64,000 nucleotides of DNA from Pseudomonadota bacterium. GTDB taxonomy: Bacteria > Pseudomonadota > Gammaproteobacteria > Steroidobacterales > JBCBZW01. This document shows positions 56,267 to 64,000 of this stretch, in pieces (the stretch's first letter is position 1; every line of letters starts with the position of its first letter). Made by a program: the position numbers and the translations under genes. Below the pieces are notes generated by a model. The model saw nothing but the letters and a program-made list of their open reading frames with translations, was not told the DNA's origin and searched no databases. The stretch spans positions 1 through 64,000 of the forward strand of contig JBCCWS010000031.1 in assembly GCA_039193195.1 (NCBI GenBank). Reading direction: 5' to 3'.

Positions 56267-57417
56267 GAGCTGACCGCCTCTTGCGTTTCTCGTCGCGCTA
56301 GCAGCGCCTGTAGGTCGCCGAAGTTGTGATAAGCCGCGCACGCGCCCTCCGAGGAGACCATCAGTGCCCCTAGGGGGGTCTGGGGCGTGCAGGCGGTGCC
56401 GAACACTTTGCACTCCCAGGGCCGAATGGATCCCTTCAGTACCTCGCCACACTGGCATGACTTGGGATCAGCGATACGCAGGTTTGGCACCGTGAACTTG
56501 TGCTCGGCATCGAAGCGGGCGTACGCATCGCGCATGCCCACGCCAGAGTGATCGATAGAGCCAAGGCCCCGCCACTCGAAGAACGCTCTGAGCTCGAACA
56601 CCTTGGCGATCGCCTCGAGGCCGGGGGGGTTGCCGTGGGCGGCGACCACGCGGGCGTATTGGTTCTCCACCGCGCACCTCCGGTCGGCAAGTTGCTCTAC
56701 GGCCATCCAGATTGACTGCAGGATGTCGAGCGGTTCAAAGCCGGTGATCACGAGAGGCTTGCCGTACCGTTCGGCCACGAAATCGAAGGGGCGCTCGCCC
56801 ACCACCATGCACACATGGCCAGGGGCTAGGAAACCGTCTAGGCGCATATCTGGGGAGTCCAGGATCGCCTTGATGGTCGGCACGGTGGTGATGTGATTGC
56901 AGAAGAGCGAGAAGTTCTCCACGCCCTCTTGCGCGGCCTGCAACACGGTCAACGCCGTGCTGGGCATGGTGGTCTCAAAGCCCAAGGCGAAGAAGACCAC
57001 CTCCCGTTCGGGATGGCGGCGGGCGAGTTCGAGCGCGTCCAATGGCGAGTAGACCATGCGCACGTCTGCGCCTTCAGCCTTGGCTTGCAGCAGGCTCTTG
57101 CGCGAGCCGGGCACGCGTATCGCATCCCCGAAGGTGGTGAAGATGACGTTCGGGCGTTCGGCGAGGGCGACGCAGTCATCCACCCGGCCCATAGGCAGTA
57201 CGCAGACCGGACAACCGGGGCCGTGCACCAGCTCGATCCAGTCCGGGAGCATCGGTTCGATGCCGTAACGGAAGATCGTGTGCGTGTGGCCGCCGCAGAA
57301 TTCCATTAGCTGGAGAGGGCCTTCGGGGCGATCGGCGAAGTTCGGTGCGAGGGCGTCGATCGCGCGCAGCACCGCCTTGGCGGCGTCCGGGTCTCGAAAC
57401 TCGTCAACAAACTTCAT
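56263..57417 (-). CDS. hypD: HypD, Fe(CN)2CO assembly scaffold
   Basis: A 384-residue protein. The redox and iron-binding motifs CGGHTH (41-46) and GPGCPVC (66-72) are intact, as is the GFETTMPSTA motif. A C-terminal cysteine cluster (CQCGEVLKG, then ECKVFGTACTP) is the [4Fe-4S] site. With HypC it holds the iron while cyanide and CO ligands are attached. ATGA overlaps link it to the SIS-domain gene before and hypE after. Confidence 0.97.
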   Translation of the reverse strand: MKFVDEFRDPDAAKAVLRAIDALAPNFADRPEGPLQLMEFCGGHTHTIFRYGIEPMLPDWIELVHGPGCPVCVLPMGRVDDCVALAERPNVIFTTFGDAIRVPGSRKSLLQAKAEGADVRMVYSPLDALELARRHPEREVVFFALGFETTMPSTALTVLQAAQEGVENFSLFCNHITTVPTIKAILDSPDMRLDGFLAPGHVCMVVGERPFDFVAERYGKPLVITGFEPLDILQSIWMAVEQLADRRCAVENQYARVVAAHGNPPGLEAIAKVFELRAFFEWRGLGSIDHSGVGMRDAYARFDAEHKFTVPNLRIADPKSCQCGEVLKGSIRPWECKVFGTACTPQTPLGALMVSSEGACAAYHNFGDLQALLARRETQEAVSS

Positions 57418-58109
57418 GCACCTTGCTCCTTATGCACCAGGCAGCCGCGATCGTCGGCGAGGAGCGTGTGCACCACATCCCACAGAATGTGGTAAGCGGC
57501 CACGTGCGACTCTTGCACCCGGTGAATGGAGTTGGAGGGCACCACCAGGCAGTGCTCCACGAGGCCGCTGCTGGCCATATTGCCGCCATCGCCGCCGCAC
57601 AGGCCCAGGGTGATGAGCTCTAGCTGCCGTGCGCGCCGAAACGCCGCCATGAGGTTGGCCGAGTTGCCGCTGGTGGAGAAGCCGATCAGGCCATCACCGG
57701 CGCGGGCATGGGCCTCCAGCTGGCGGGCGAAGAGCTGTTCGACACCGACATCGTTGCCCACCGCCGTGATCATCGCCGCGTCCATCACGAGGTTCATCGC
57801 GGGCAGGGCAGGGCGGCCGGTGGTGACAGGGTGTTGAAACTCCACGGCGAAGTGCGCCGCATCGCAGCTGGAGCCGCCGTTGCCCATCGCGAACATGCGT
57901 CCACCGTTGGCGTACACGCGAGCGATAGCACGCGCGGTGTCCAACAGGGCGCGGGCGTTCTCGGTGAAAAAGCGCTCCTTGACAGATAGGCTGTCGTGGC
58001 ACTTCGCGGCGATCGAGCGAAGCGCTGCCTCGTCCTGGCGCGCCTGGTCCTGACGCTCGCCGTGCAAAAAGGGGTACAAGGATTGCAGCGTGGGGCTCAC
58101 ATCGCTCAT
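57414..58109 (-). CDS. SIS-domain protein, phosphoheptose-isomerase-like (GmhA-type)
   Basis: A 231-residue protein with a sugar-isomerase (SIS) fold close to GmhA: MGNGGSSCDAAHFAVEF around residue 75-90, ITAVGNDVGVEQLF and FSTSGNSANLMAAF in the middle, and a final helix beginning ESHVAAYHILWDVVH. True GmhA makes heptose 7-phosphate for lipopolysaccharide. Here the gene is embedded between hypC and hypD with ATGA overlaps on both sides, so a hydrogenase-linked role is more likely than heptose synthesis. SIS-domain genes of this kind are known in some hydrogenase maturation clusters; their role is unresolved. An N-terminal extension of about 30 residues precedes the SIS core. Confidence 0.85.
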   Translation of the reverse strand: MSDVSPTLQSLYPFLHGERQDQARQDEAALRSIAAKCHDSLSVKERFFTENARALLDTARAIARVYANGGRMFAMGNGGSSCDAAHFAVEFQHPVTTGRPALPAMNLVMDAAMITAVGNDVGVEQLFARQLEAHARAGDGLIGFSTSGNSANLMAAFRRARQLELITLGLCGGDGGNMASSGLVEHCLVVPSNSIHRVQESHVAAYHILWDVVHTLLADDRGCLVHKEQGA

Positions 58110-58411
58110 GCCGTCACCTCACCCTTGCCCGGCCCCGCTTCGCTCGCCTGCATGGCGGCGATCTCCTCCTGGGCCTCGCCGAGTTCCGTGAGCAGCTGCA
58201 GCGTAATGGCCGCTTCGCGTTCGTCGATGCGACTCATTGCGAAGCCGACGTGCACCAGCACCCAGTCCCCCACGCAACCGTCGATGGGATGCTGCTCGTC
58301 CACCACGCAGGCGATGTTGACCGTGCGCCGAACGCCGCTTACGTCGACGACCGCGAGGCGGCGGTGCGCATCGCTGATCTCGACGATCTGTCCCGGAATA
58401 CCCAAACACAC
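58106..58411 (-). CDS. hypC: HypC/HupF family hydrogenase maturation chaperone
   Basis: A 101-residue protein starting MCLGIPGQI. The Cys2 exposed after Met removal is essential for binding HypD and the hydrogenase large subunit. The OB-like barrel (RLAVVDVSGVRRTVN, GDWVLVHVGFAMSRID) is complete, followed by a helical tail of about 25 residues. It starts four bases after the hypF stop and overlaps the SIS gene start (ATGA). Confidence 0.95.
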   Translation of the reverse strand: MCLGIPGQIVEISDAHRRLAVVDVSGVRRTVNIACVVDEQHPIDGCVGDWVLVHVGFAMSRIDEREAAITLQLLTELGEAQEEIAAMQASEAGPGKGEVTA

Positions 58412-58414
58412 TGT

Positions 58415-60823
58415 TTACTGCTCTCCCTGGCGTGGCTGCTGCAGTTGGGCCAGTCCGATCAGTGCTTGGCCGAAGGAAAGTCCCCCATCATTGCTCGGGA
58501 CATGGCGATGGGTGAGCACCGTGAAGTCCTGCGCCTTGAGGCGCGAGCTCACCTGCTCGAGGAGCACTGCGTTCTGGAAGACGCCGCCGGAGAGCGCGAC
58601 GTGATGGACGTAGCGCTCCTCGTCGCGCGTCGCCAGAATCCGCACCGCGTGGGCGATCGCCCGTGCTAGGCCCTTGTGAAAGCGCGCAGCCATGACCGGC
58701 ACTGGGGTCTTGAGGATCAGGTCACCGAGCAAGGCATTCCACATCCCCAGCGGCTCAAGGTAGGGCAGGCCCTTGCCCTGCTCTCGAGGAAGGGTGAAGG
58801 GGTAGGCAAGCTGGTCGGATTCGTGCAAGAGGCACTGTTCATCCACTAGCGCCTCGAGTTCGACGGCGGCTTGCCCTTCGTAGCTCACGTGCTCTCGGCA
58901 GACCCCCATTGCCGCCGCCACAGCGTCGAAAAGCCGTCCGCATGACGAGGCCAGTGGGGCGTTGGTGCCTTGTGCCAGCATGGCGTTGAGCGCCACCAAC
59001 GGCTTGCCCTCAAGGTACTGGTGCAGCTCGAGCTCATTAAAGTTCATGTGAAAGACGCCCCAACCCATCTGCGCGACGATGTGGGCGTAGGTGTTGCGCC
59101 AGGGCTCGTGCATCGCCTGCTCGCCACCTAGGAGTGCCACTGACTTCATCGTGCCGAGGCGTTCGACGCTCGTGTAATCGCCCAGCAGGAACTCCCCGCC
59201 CCACAGGGCACCATCCGCGCCCAGGCCCAGGCCATCCATGGCGACGCCGAGGACCGGACCGCCGTCGAGGGGCCAGCCGTTCTCGCCCAGGCACGCGGCG
59301 ATGTGCGCATGGTGGTGTTGCGCGCGCAGCACCCCGAGGCCCTCGCGCTCTGCCCGCTCCAGGCCTGTCTTCGTAGACATGTACTCCGGGTGCTGATCGA
59401 GGACCACGTGGGACGGGGCGTGTTCGAAGAGCCCCTCGTAGAGTGCGAGGGAGCGCTGGTAGGCCTCGAGCGTCGTGGCCTCGTGCAGATCGCCTATGTG
59501 CTGCGACAGGATTGCCCGCGGTCCGTCGACGACGCAGAAGGTGCTTTTGAGATCACCGCCCATGGCCAACACGCTGCGGTGGTGCTCGAAGCCTACGGGG
59601 AGCTCAATCGGGGCGGGTGCGTAGCCCCGTGCGCGACGCAGTACGCGCACCTCACCGTCCACCACGCGGGCGACCGAGTCGTCGACGCGATTCTCAATGG
59701 CACGGTCGTGCACCAGGGCGAAGTCGCAGATGGGGCGCAGCCGTTGCATCGCCTCGTCGTTGTCCGTGCACTGCGGTTCATCGCTGAGGTTGCCCGAGGT
59801 CATGACCACGGGCGCCTTGAAGCGCTTGAGCAGCATGTGGTGCAAGGGCGTGTAGGGCAGCATGACGCCGAGCGTGCGCTGGCCCGGCGCCACGGCCGAG
59901 GCGAGGCCCGAGTCAGCGCGGGCCCGCAGCACCATGATGGGTGCCTCGGGGCCCTCCAGGGCAGCGCGCTCCTGGACGGACACGGTGCAGTAGCGCCCGA
60001 CCATCTCCCCATTGGGGGCCATCAGCGCGAAGGGCTTGTCGTAGCGACGCTTGCGCTCGCGCAGGCGCGTCACGGCCTGTTCGTTGCGGGCATCGCACGC
60101 GAGGTGATAGCCGCCGAGGCCCTTGATGGCGACGATCTCACCCTTGAGTATCAGGTTGCCGGCAGCGTCCACGTCATCCAGCTGCGTGAGCGTGTCCAGG
60201 CACACGACGCGGCCATCGGTTCGAACGAGACGGGCACGGGGTCCGCAGGCATGACAGGCGATGGGCTGCGCGTGGAAGCGTCGGTCCGCAGGATCTTCGT
60301 ATTCCGTTTGGCAGTCGGTGCACAGGACGTAGTCGGCCATGCTCGTCGTGGCGCGATCGTAGGGGATTTCGCGAATGATGCTCAGGCGCGGCCCGCAATG
60401 GGTGCAGTTGGTAAACGGGTAGCGATAGCGACGGCTGAAGGGGTCCATCGTCTCGGCGACGCACCGCGGACAGGTGGCAGCATCGGGGGCGATGTCCGTC
60501 CGGCCCTCGCTGCTGGCGCTGGCATCGATGGTGAAGGAGGCCGGTGCTTCTTCATCCTCCGTCGTCTCTGGGCTGCGCTCTACGGAGCGGATCCGCGCGA
60601 GGGGCGGTGCGTCACGTTCGATCCGCTGTACGAAGGCGTCGAGCACGTGCGGTGCAGCCCAGGCGTCGATCAGTACGCCGTCACCGTCGTTCAGGGCATG
60701 GCCGCGAACGCCCATCTCACGCGCTAGGCACCACACGGTCGGGCGGAAGCCCACCCCTTGCACGGTGCCACGCACGCGGATGCGCTCGCGTCGGTAGGCA
60801 AGCGCATCGGCGACAGCGTTCAC
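58415..60823 (-). CDS. hypF: HypF carbamoyltransferase
   Basis: An 802-residue protein with a GTG start overlapping the NHL gene stop (GTGA). The domains are in the canonical order. The acylphosphatase-like part (about 10-105) has VRGTVQGVGFRPT. Two zinc fingers of the CxxC-x18-CxxC type follow (CPRC...CTHC; CTDC...CHAC, about 110-195). Then come a YrdC-like domain (about 205-385, KGLGGYHLACDA, KRRYDKPFALM) and a Kae1-like domain with HHHAHIAACL and a late LSGGVFQNAVLLEQV. It converts carbamoyl phosphate to a carbamoyl adenylate and modifies HypE. Length and motifs match functional homologues. Confidence 0.97.
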   Translation of the reverse strand: MNAVADALAYRRERIRVRGTVQGVGFRPTVWCLAREMGVRGHALNDGDGVLIDAWAAPHVLDAFVQRIERDAPPLARIRSVERSPETTEDEEAPASFTIDASASSEGRTDIAPDAATCPRCVAETMDPFSRRYRYPFTNCTHCGPRLSIIREIPYDRATTSMADYVLCTDCQTEYEDPADRRFHAQPIACHACGPRARLVRTDGRVVCLDTLTQLDDVDAAGNLILKGEIVAIKGLGGYHLACDARNEQAVTRLRERKRRYDKPFALMAPNGEMVGRYCTVSVQERAALEGPEAPIMVLRARADSGLASAVAPGQRTLGVMLPYTPLHHMLLKRFKAPVVMTSGNLSDEPQCTDNDEAMQRLRPICDFALVHDRAIENRVDDSVARVVDGEVRVLRRARGYAPAPIELPVGFEHHRSVLAMGGDLKSTFCVVDGPRAILSQHIGDLHEATTLEAYQRSLALYEGLFEHAPSHVVLDQHPEYMSTKTGLERAEREGLGVLRAQHHHAHIAACLGENGWPLDGGPVLGVAMDGLGLGADGALWGGEFLLGDYTSVERLGTMKSVALLGGEQAMHEPWRNTYAHIVAQMGWGVFHMNFNELELHQYLEGKPLVALNAMLAQGTNAPLASSCGRLFDAVAAAMGVCREHVSYEGQAAVELEALVDEQCLLHESDQLAYPFTLPREQGKGLPYLEPLGMWNALLGDLILKTPVPVMAARFHKGLARAIAHAVRILATRDEERYVHHVALSGGVFQNAVLLEQVSSRLKAQDFTVLTHRHVPSNDGGLSFGQALIGLAQLQQPRQGEQ

Positions 60824-62031
60824 AGGGCTGTCCTCCAGAGGCTAACGCGGTTGTTGCCGGAGTCCGCCACCACCACCGTATCGCCGCAGCTGGTGATGCC
60901 GTAGGGCCAACACAGGCTATCGGCCGTCGGCATTTGCCAGCGGTTGTCGCCCTTCTCGTGGAAGTTAGCCTGACCGGCGAGGGCTCGCGCCGGCGCATTG
61001 TCGACGAGATCGTCGAGGTGCCAGGCGAGTAGGCGGGAGCTCGCCGTGTCTGCGGTGAGCAACCAGTCCCCCACGGCGGTGAGGTCGTAGGGCATGTTCA
61101 GGGTGTTGGCGCGAGGCCAGTAGAGCGATTGGTTGTGATCGACCCCCGCGGCGCTGGCTTGACCGAGGATGACGTCGCAGGGTTGGCCGTGCGCTTGAGG
61201 CGCCTCGCGCCACACCATGATGCGGTTGTTGCCTGCGTCAGAGACACACAGGTGCCCCTTCCAAAGCGTGACGCCGTGGGGCCAACGCATGCTCATCGCC
61301 GAGGGGGCGCTGCCAGCGTTCTCGTCGCGACAGGCGAAGTCGCGCTGTCCGAGCACGCGATCTGCTGGCTGTCCGCTCGCCGTTGGGATGCTGTCCCAGA
61401 TCAGGACGCGCCGGTTCTCGGCATCGGCGATGAAGAGCTTGCCGTGCGATGCCCCCACCCCGTAGGGCCAGTAGAGCGTATTGGCGCCGGGTGAGTCCGC
61501 ACCGCGGTTAGGTAAGTCTTCCTCGAAGTTTGCCTGGCCAAGGACGACGTCCGGCGCCACGTGTGAGTCGGTGGGCGCGCGGTGCCAGAGCAGCACGCGA
61601 TGGTTCCAAGCGTCTGCCACCGCCATGCCGTGCTCGCCGAGGCGGCACACACCGGTGGGCACGTTCAAGGTGGTCGCGCCGCAGGGGCCCTTGGCGTTGC
61701 GACCTTCGTGCGAGAAATCCGGCTGGCCGATCACCCAGTCAGCCGGCGTGCCTTCTGCCGTGGGGATCTGGCGCCACCCGAGCAAGCGGTGGTGACCGGT
61801 GTCCGACACCCAAAGGGGGCCATCGGGTCCTAGGAGCGCCGCACCGCGCGGGCCGAAGCACGTGGCCCGATCGGGGCTAACGCCGCTGGTGACAATGCCG
61901 GGTTCTGCCGCGCCGCCCACGATGGCGATCGGCATTGGGGTGAACAGCGCCTGGTGCGGCACCTGGCGGGCTGCATCCACGCGCAGGGTGGGGTCGGGCG
62001 CCACCCGCATGTGCACCCGTCTTGCGCTCAT
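60820..62031 (-). CDS. NHL-repeat beta-propeller protein of the hydrogenase cluster
   Basis: A 403-residue protein. The ATG at 62031 overlaps the upstream stop (ATGA); an upstream start at 62208 lies inside the NifU-Rieske gene. Six NHL-type blades repeat a WPYG-like turn and a VADSGNNRV-like strand, with GQ.DF segments between them. No signal peptide is visible, so it is probably cytoplasmic. NHL proteins occur in clusters of high-affinity group 1h-type hydrogenases, where their task is unknown; a scaffold role is a guess. It is coupled to hypF by a 4-nt overlap. Confidence 0.85.
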   Translation of the reverse strand: MSARRVHMRVAPDPTLRVDAARQVPHQALFTPMPIAIVGGAAEPGIVTSGVSPDRATCFGPRGAALLGPDGPLWVSDTGHHRLLGWRQIPTAEGTPADWVIGQPDFSHEGRNAKGPCGATTLNVPTGVCRLGEHGMAVADAWNHRVLLWHRAPTDSHVAPDVVLGQANFEEDLPNRGADSPGANTLYWPYGVGASHGKLFIADAENRRVLIWDSIPTASGQPADRVLGQRDFACRDENAGSAPSAMSMRWPHGVTLWKGHLCVSDAGNNRIMVWREAPQAHGQPCDVILGQASAAGVDHNQSLYWPRANTLNMPYDLTAVGDWLLTADTASSRLLAWHLDDLVDNAPARALAGQANFHEKGDNRWQMPTADSLCWPYGITSCGDTVVVADSGNNRVSLWRTAL

Positions 62032-62924
62032 GAGAACTTCACCTGCACGCGATCGCCGAGCACACGCACGGCGTGGGTTTGCAATTGCACCTCCCTGGCG
62101 GTGAGGCACTCCCCGCTTTGCAGGGAATACTCGAAGGCATGATGGGGGCAGACGAGCACGCCGTTGCGCACCTCGCCCATATCCATCGGCATGCCCAGGT
62201 GGGCGCACGCGTTTTCGTAGCAGACGACGCGGCTGCCGAAGCGGCTCAGGATGAGCGAATGGCCGTCGCGCTCCTTGATCAGGATCTCGCCTTCGCGCAG
62301 CTCATCGGCCTTGGCGGCGTCGGTCCAGCCGGCGTCGCTGGCGCGAGCGAAGGGACTGACGAAGCTGACCACGTGCTCCCCATTGCTGCTGCCGCTGGCG
62401 CTAGCGCCGCCCTTGGCCTTGCGCACTTGGGTAATCTCAGGACAGTGCTCGCGGATCGCCTTCTCGACGCCTTCACTTAGGGTGAGTCCCGCGGCGGGGC
62501 AGCCGTCGCAGGCACCGACCAAGCGTACGGTCACGGCGCTCGGTGGATCGATCGCGACCAGTTCGACGTCCCCACCGTGGGTCGCCAGCTGCGGCCTGAC
62601 GGTTTCTAGGGCAGCTTCGAGGCGCTCCTCGAGGGAAGGCCTGACCAATCCGTGGTGGCGCAGCACGCTGTACACCACGTCATCACCGAGGGAGTCCTTG
62701 AGCGCACCGAGCGCGGCGGGCTCTTGCTTGACCTGCTGGATCAGTCGCCGGAACGCCTCTCGGTTGAGCGCATCGATTGCCGTTCGCAGGGCGCCTACGG
62801 TCATGCGCTGCTGCTCATCCCAAGCTGCGACCAGCCCCTCGAGCAAGTCGATCTCGTGCAGCAGCGAATCGAGGTCGCTCGACGGGTGCTTCACATGATC
62901 GGGGGATGCGCTCACCACGCTCAC
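62028..62924 (-). CDS. NifU-like / Rieske [2Fe-2S] fusion protein
   Basis: A 298-residue protein with a GTG start overlapping the preceding stop. Residues 1-95 are helical and unassigned. Residues 100-165 form a NifU C-terminal-like scaffold with Cys139-x-x-Cys142, the bridging iron-sulfur site. Residues 185-298 form a Rieske-type domain with Cys240-Ala-His242 and Cys259-x-x-His262, a complete [2Fe-2S] ligand set. The fusion joins cluster assembly or carriage with an electron-transfer domain. In a hydrogenase operon it may carry electrons from the enzyme or supply clusters to its small subunit. Both roles are inferences. Confidence 0.88.
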   Translation of the reverse strand: MSVVSASPDHVKHPSSDLDSLLHEIDLLEGLVAAWDEQQRMTVGALRTAIDALNREAFRRLIQQVKQEPAALGALKDSLGDDVVYSVLRHHGLVRPSLEERLEAALETVRPQLATHGGDVELVAIDPPSAVTVRLVGACDGCPAAGLTLSEGVEKAIREHCPEITQVRKAKGGASASGSSNGEHVVSFVSPFARASDAGWTDAAKADELREGEILIKERDGHSLILSRFGSRVVCYENACAHLGMPMDMGEVRNGVLVCPHHAFEYSLQSGECLTAREVQLQTHAVRVLGDRVQVKFS

Positions 62925-63145
62925 GCGTACTTGAGGTTACGGAACAACCAAGGCTGCAGCAGACCGCCGGTAAAGCCGCTCGCCATCGCAGCGATAGGAA
63001 GTGATAGGCCGGCGAGAGTCAGGGCGACGCAAAGCGCTGCGACCACCAGTGCGCCGATCAGCACCTGACGGACGACCTTGTCGAGATCCTTGAACAGCTT
63101 CCCGCGCAGGAAGAGGGTGATCGAGTTCAAAAACATGTCGAACAT
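62921..63145 (-). CDS. small membrane protein of the hydrogenase operon (74 aa)
   Basis: An amphipathic N-terminus (MFDMFLNSITLFLRGKLF) and two closely spaced hydrophobic stretches (about 27-47 and 49-66), ending WLFRNLKYA. No known family is recognised. It lies between another small membrane protein and the NifU-Rieske gene, overlapping the latter (GTGA). The sequence supports a two-helix inner-membrane protein; anchoring the hydrogenase or its electron acceptor to the membrane is a guess from context. Confidence 0.75.
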   Translation of the reverse strand: MFDMFLNSITLFLRGKLFKDLDKVVRQVLIGALVVAALCVALTLAGLSLPIAAMASGFTGGLLQPWLFRNLKYA

Positions 63146-63157
63146 TGCGAGCCGCTC

Positions 63158-63352
63158 CTAGAGGAAGGTGAGAATGATCAGCGCCAAGGCGATGCCGGGC
63201 AGGGCGGCCAGAGGGCCGTAGAAGCCGCCCATCATGGCGGCGAGGTCGTTGCCGATGTGCTTGCCACCCACGGCGACGCCGCCGATCGCACCGCCGGCGA
63301 TGCCGGCCGCAAAGGCGAGCACGATTGCAAGTAAGAGCGTTGCTACTTCCAT
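63158..63352 (-). CDS. small Gly/Ala-rich membrane protein of the hydrogenase operon (64 aa)
   Basis: Two hydrophobic segments (about 4-30 and 44-63) are linked by a short polar turn (GGKHIGND). The first contains the small-residue pattern AGIAGGAIGGVAVGG, which favours tight helix packing or oligomerisation. It lies 23 nt after the TPR gene and 12 nt before the next small membrane protein, so it is almost certainly co-transcribed. No family recognised. Confidence 0.7.
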   Translation of the reverse strand: MEVATLLLAIVLAFAAGIAGGAIGGVAVGGKHIGNDLAAMMGGFYGPLAALPGIALALIILTFL

Positions 63353-63375
63353 CTATCTAGTCTCCAAAACGACAG

Positions 63376-64000
63376 TCAGATTCGGGCCTTGCCAAAGCTC
63401 TCGTCTTCAGCAGGAGAGTCGGTTGTGTCGGCGCCATCGCCGAAGAGTTCGCTAAGCGCCTCATCGAGCATAGCCAAACGCGCGCCTTCGCCGTTTGCCT
63501 GGAACAAGCGGCGCGCTTCCAGGAGCAGCGAACGTGCCTCGTGCAAGCGTTGGGCATTCCCTAGTGCCGGATGCTCAGGGTCGTCGGGCAGATTCGCCAG
63601 GCAGTTGGCCTTGTTGGCGATGGTGTTGGCGTATTCGATCGGTGTCTCGCGGGACGTGCGCACCTTCAACGCCTCGTCGTAGGCCTCCAGGGCGCGAAGG
63701 TTGTTCTCGACCGCGTGGCTGCTGGTCACATACTGCAGAGCGTTCCCCAGATTGTTCTGCAGCATCGCGTATTCGGTCGGGTTGTCGATCAGGGTGACCA
63801 CCTGCAGCGCGTCCTCGAAGCACTGGACCGCCAGGGCTTCGCGCATACGCCCTTTCTCATCGGTCATCGATATCGATAGGTACGCGGTGGCCAAGTTGTT
63901 GTGGAGGATGGCGTACTCCGTGGCGTAGGCCTCGCCGCGGAAGAAACGGGCTGCGCGCTGGTAGGCAGCGATGGCATCGGTGATCTTGGCCCGTCCCATG
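63376..64000 (-). CDS. TPR-repeat protein (probably continues beyond the window)
   Basis: At least 207 residues with tetratricopeptide-like helical pairs. The repeating core resembles EYAILHNNLATAYLSI, EYAMLQNNLGNALQYV and EYANTIANKANCLANL at intervals of about 50-55 residues. An acidic, Ser-rich tail of about 25 residues ends the protein. The first ATG is at the very edge of the window, and the sequence there already looks like a helix in progress, so the true start is likely outside. It is the first visible gene of the maturation operon. TPR proteins commonly hold complexes together; here it may assist hydrogenase assembly. Confidence 0.8.
   Translation of the reverse strand, partial: MGRAKITDAIAAYQRAARFFRGEAYATEYAILHNNLATAYLSISMTDEKGRMREALAVQCFEDALQVVTLIDNPTEYAMLQNNLGNALQYVTSSHAVENNLRALEAYDEALKVRTSRETPIEYANTIANKANCLANLPDDPEHPALGNAQRLHEARSLLLEARRLFQANGEGARLAMLDEALSELFGDGADTTDSPAEDESFGKARI

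Noticed and set aside
57414-58109. Calling the SIS-domain gene gmhA
   Set aside because: Sequence resemblance is good, but the location inside the hyp operon makes a lipopolysaccharide role uncertain, so no symbol was given.
59303-60727. 474-codon frame antisense to hypF
   Set aside because: hypF is complete and canonical on the other strand. The antisense product shows no family motif and begins without a ribosome site.

Overview
The window is GC-rich DNA from a Gram-negative, quinone-respiring bacterium. A TonB-dependent receptor remnant, a TolC-type outer-membrane channel and periplasmic adaptors show a double membrane. A Coq7-type ubiquinone hydroxylase points to Pseudomonadota, most likely Gammaproteobacteria; that placement is an inference.

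Region 1 (1-5.1 kb) is a decayed nutrient-uptake locus: a C-terminally truncated flavin-dependent tryptophan halogenase, a TonB-dependent receptor without its N-terminal part, and a sugar-porter MFS permease without its N-terminal two thirds. The receptor and permease are joined head to head at about 2.68 kb. Two small exported proteins of unknown function follow on the minus strand.

Region 2 (5.7-44.0 kb) is the most interesting part: one plus-strand cluster around a 10,011-residue protein. The order is a TolC-like channel; the giant LEPR-XLL / DUF4347 / calcium-binding-repeat protein; a DUF3467 protein; a GAF-TM-HlyD fusion; a PqqD-like/M50 zinc protease/HlyD fusion; a shortened SecA homologue with a degenerate nucleotide site; and a second, probably lipid-anchored HlyD-like adaptor. 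No ABC ATPase is present. I read this as a candidate dedicated export system for the giant surface protein, in which a SecA-like protein and an intramembrane-protease-like protein occupy the place normally held by the ABC transporter of a type I system.

Region 3 (44.0-52.4 kb) is accessory: a frameshifted, truncated second copy of the 3.3-4.2 kb gene, two FG-GAP beta-propeller proteins (the second broken by a frameshift and a stop codon), a 164-bp near-perfect palindromic MITE-like element, a DUF6515-like protein and an epoxide-hydrolase-like alpha/beta hydrolase.

Region 4 (52.4-64 kb) is on the minus strand: coq7, then a tightly packed [NiFe]-hydrogenase maturation operon read from 64 kb downwards. 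Its order is TPR protein, two small membrane proteins, NifU-Rieske fusion, NHL-repeat protein, hypF, hypC, SIS-domain protein, hypD, hypE, hypA, hypB and a nickel permease. Most junctions are 4-nt ATGA/GTGA overlaps. The accessory set resembles clusters of high-affinity (group 1h-like) uptake hydrogenases. The structural subunits are not in the window and are expected beyond its right edge.
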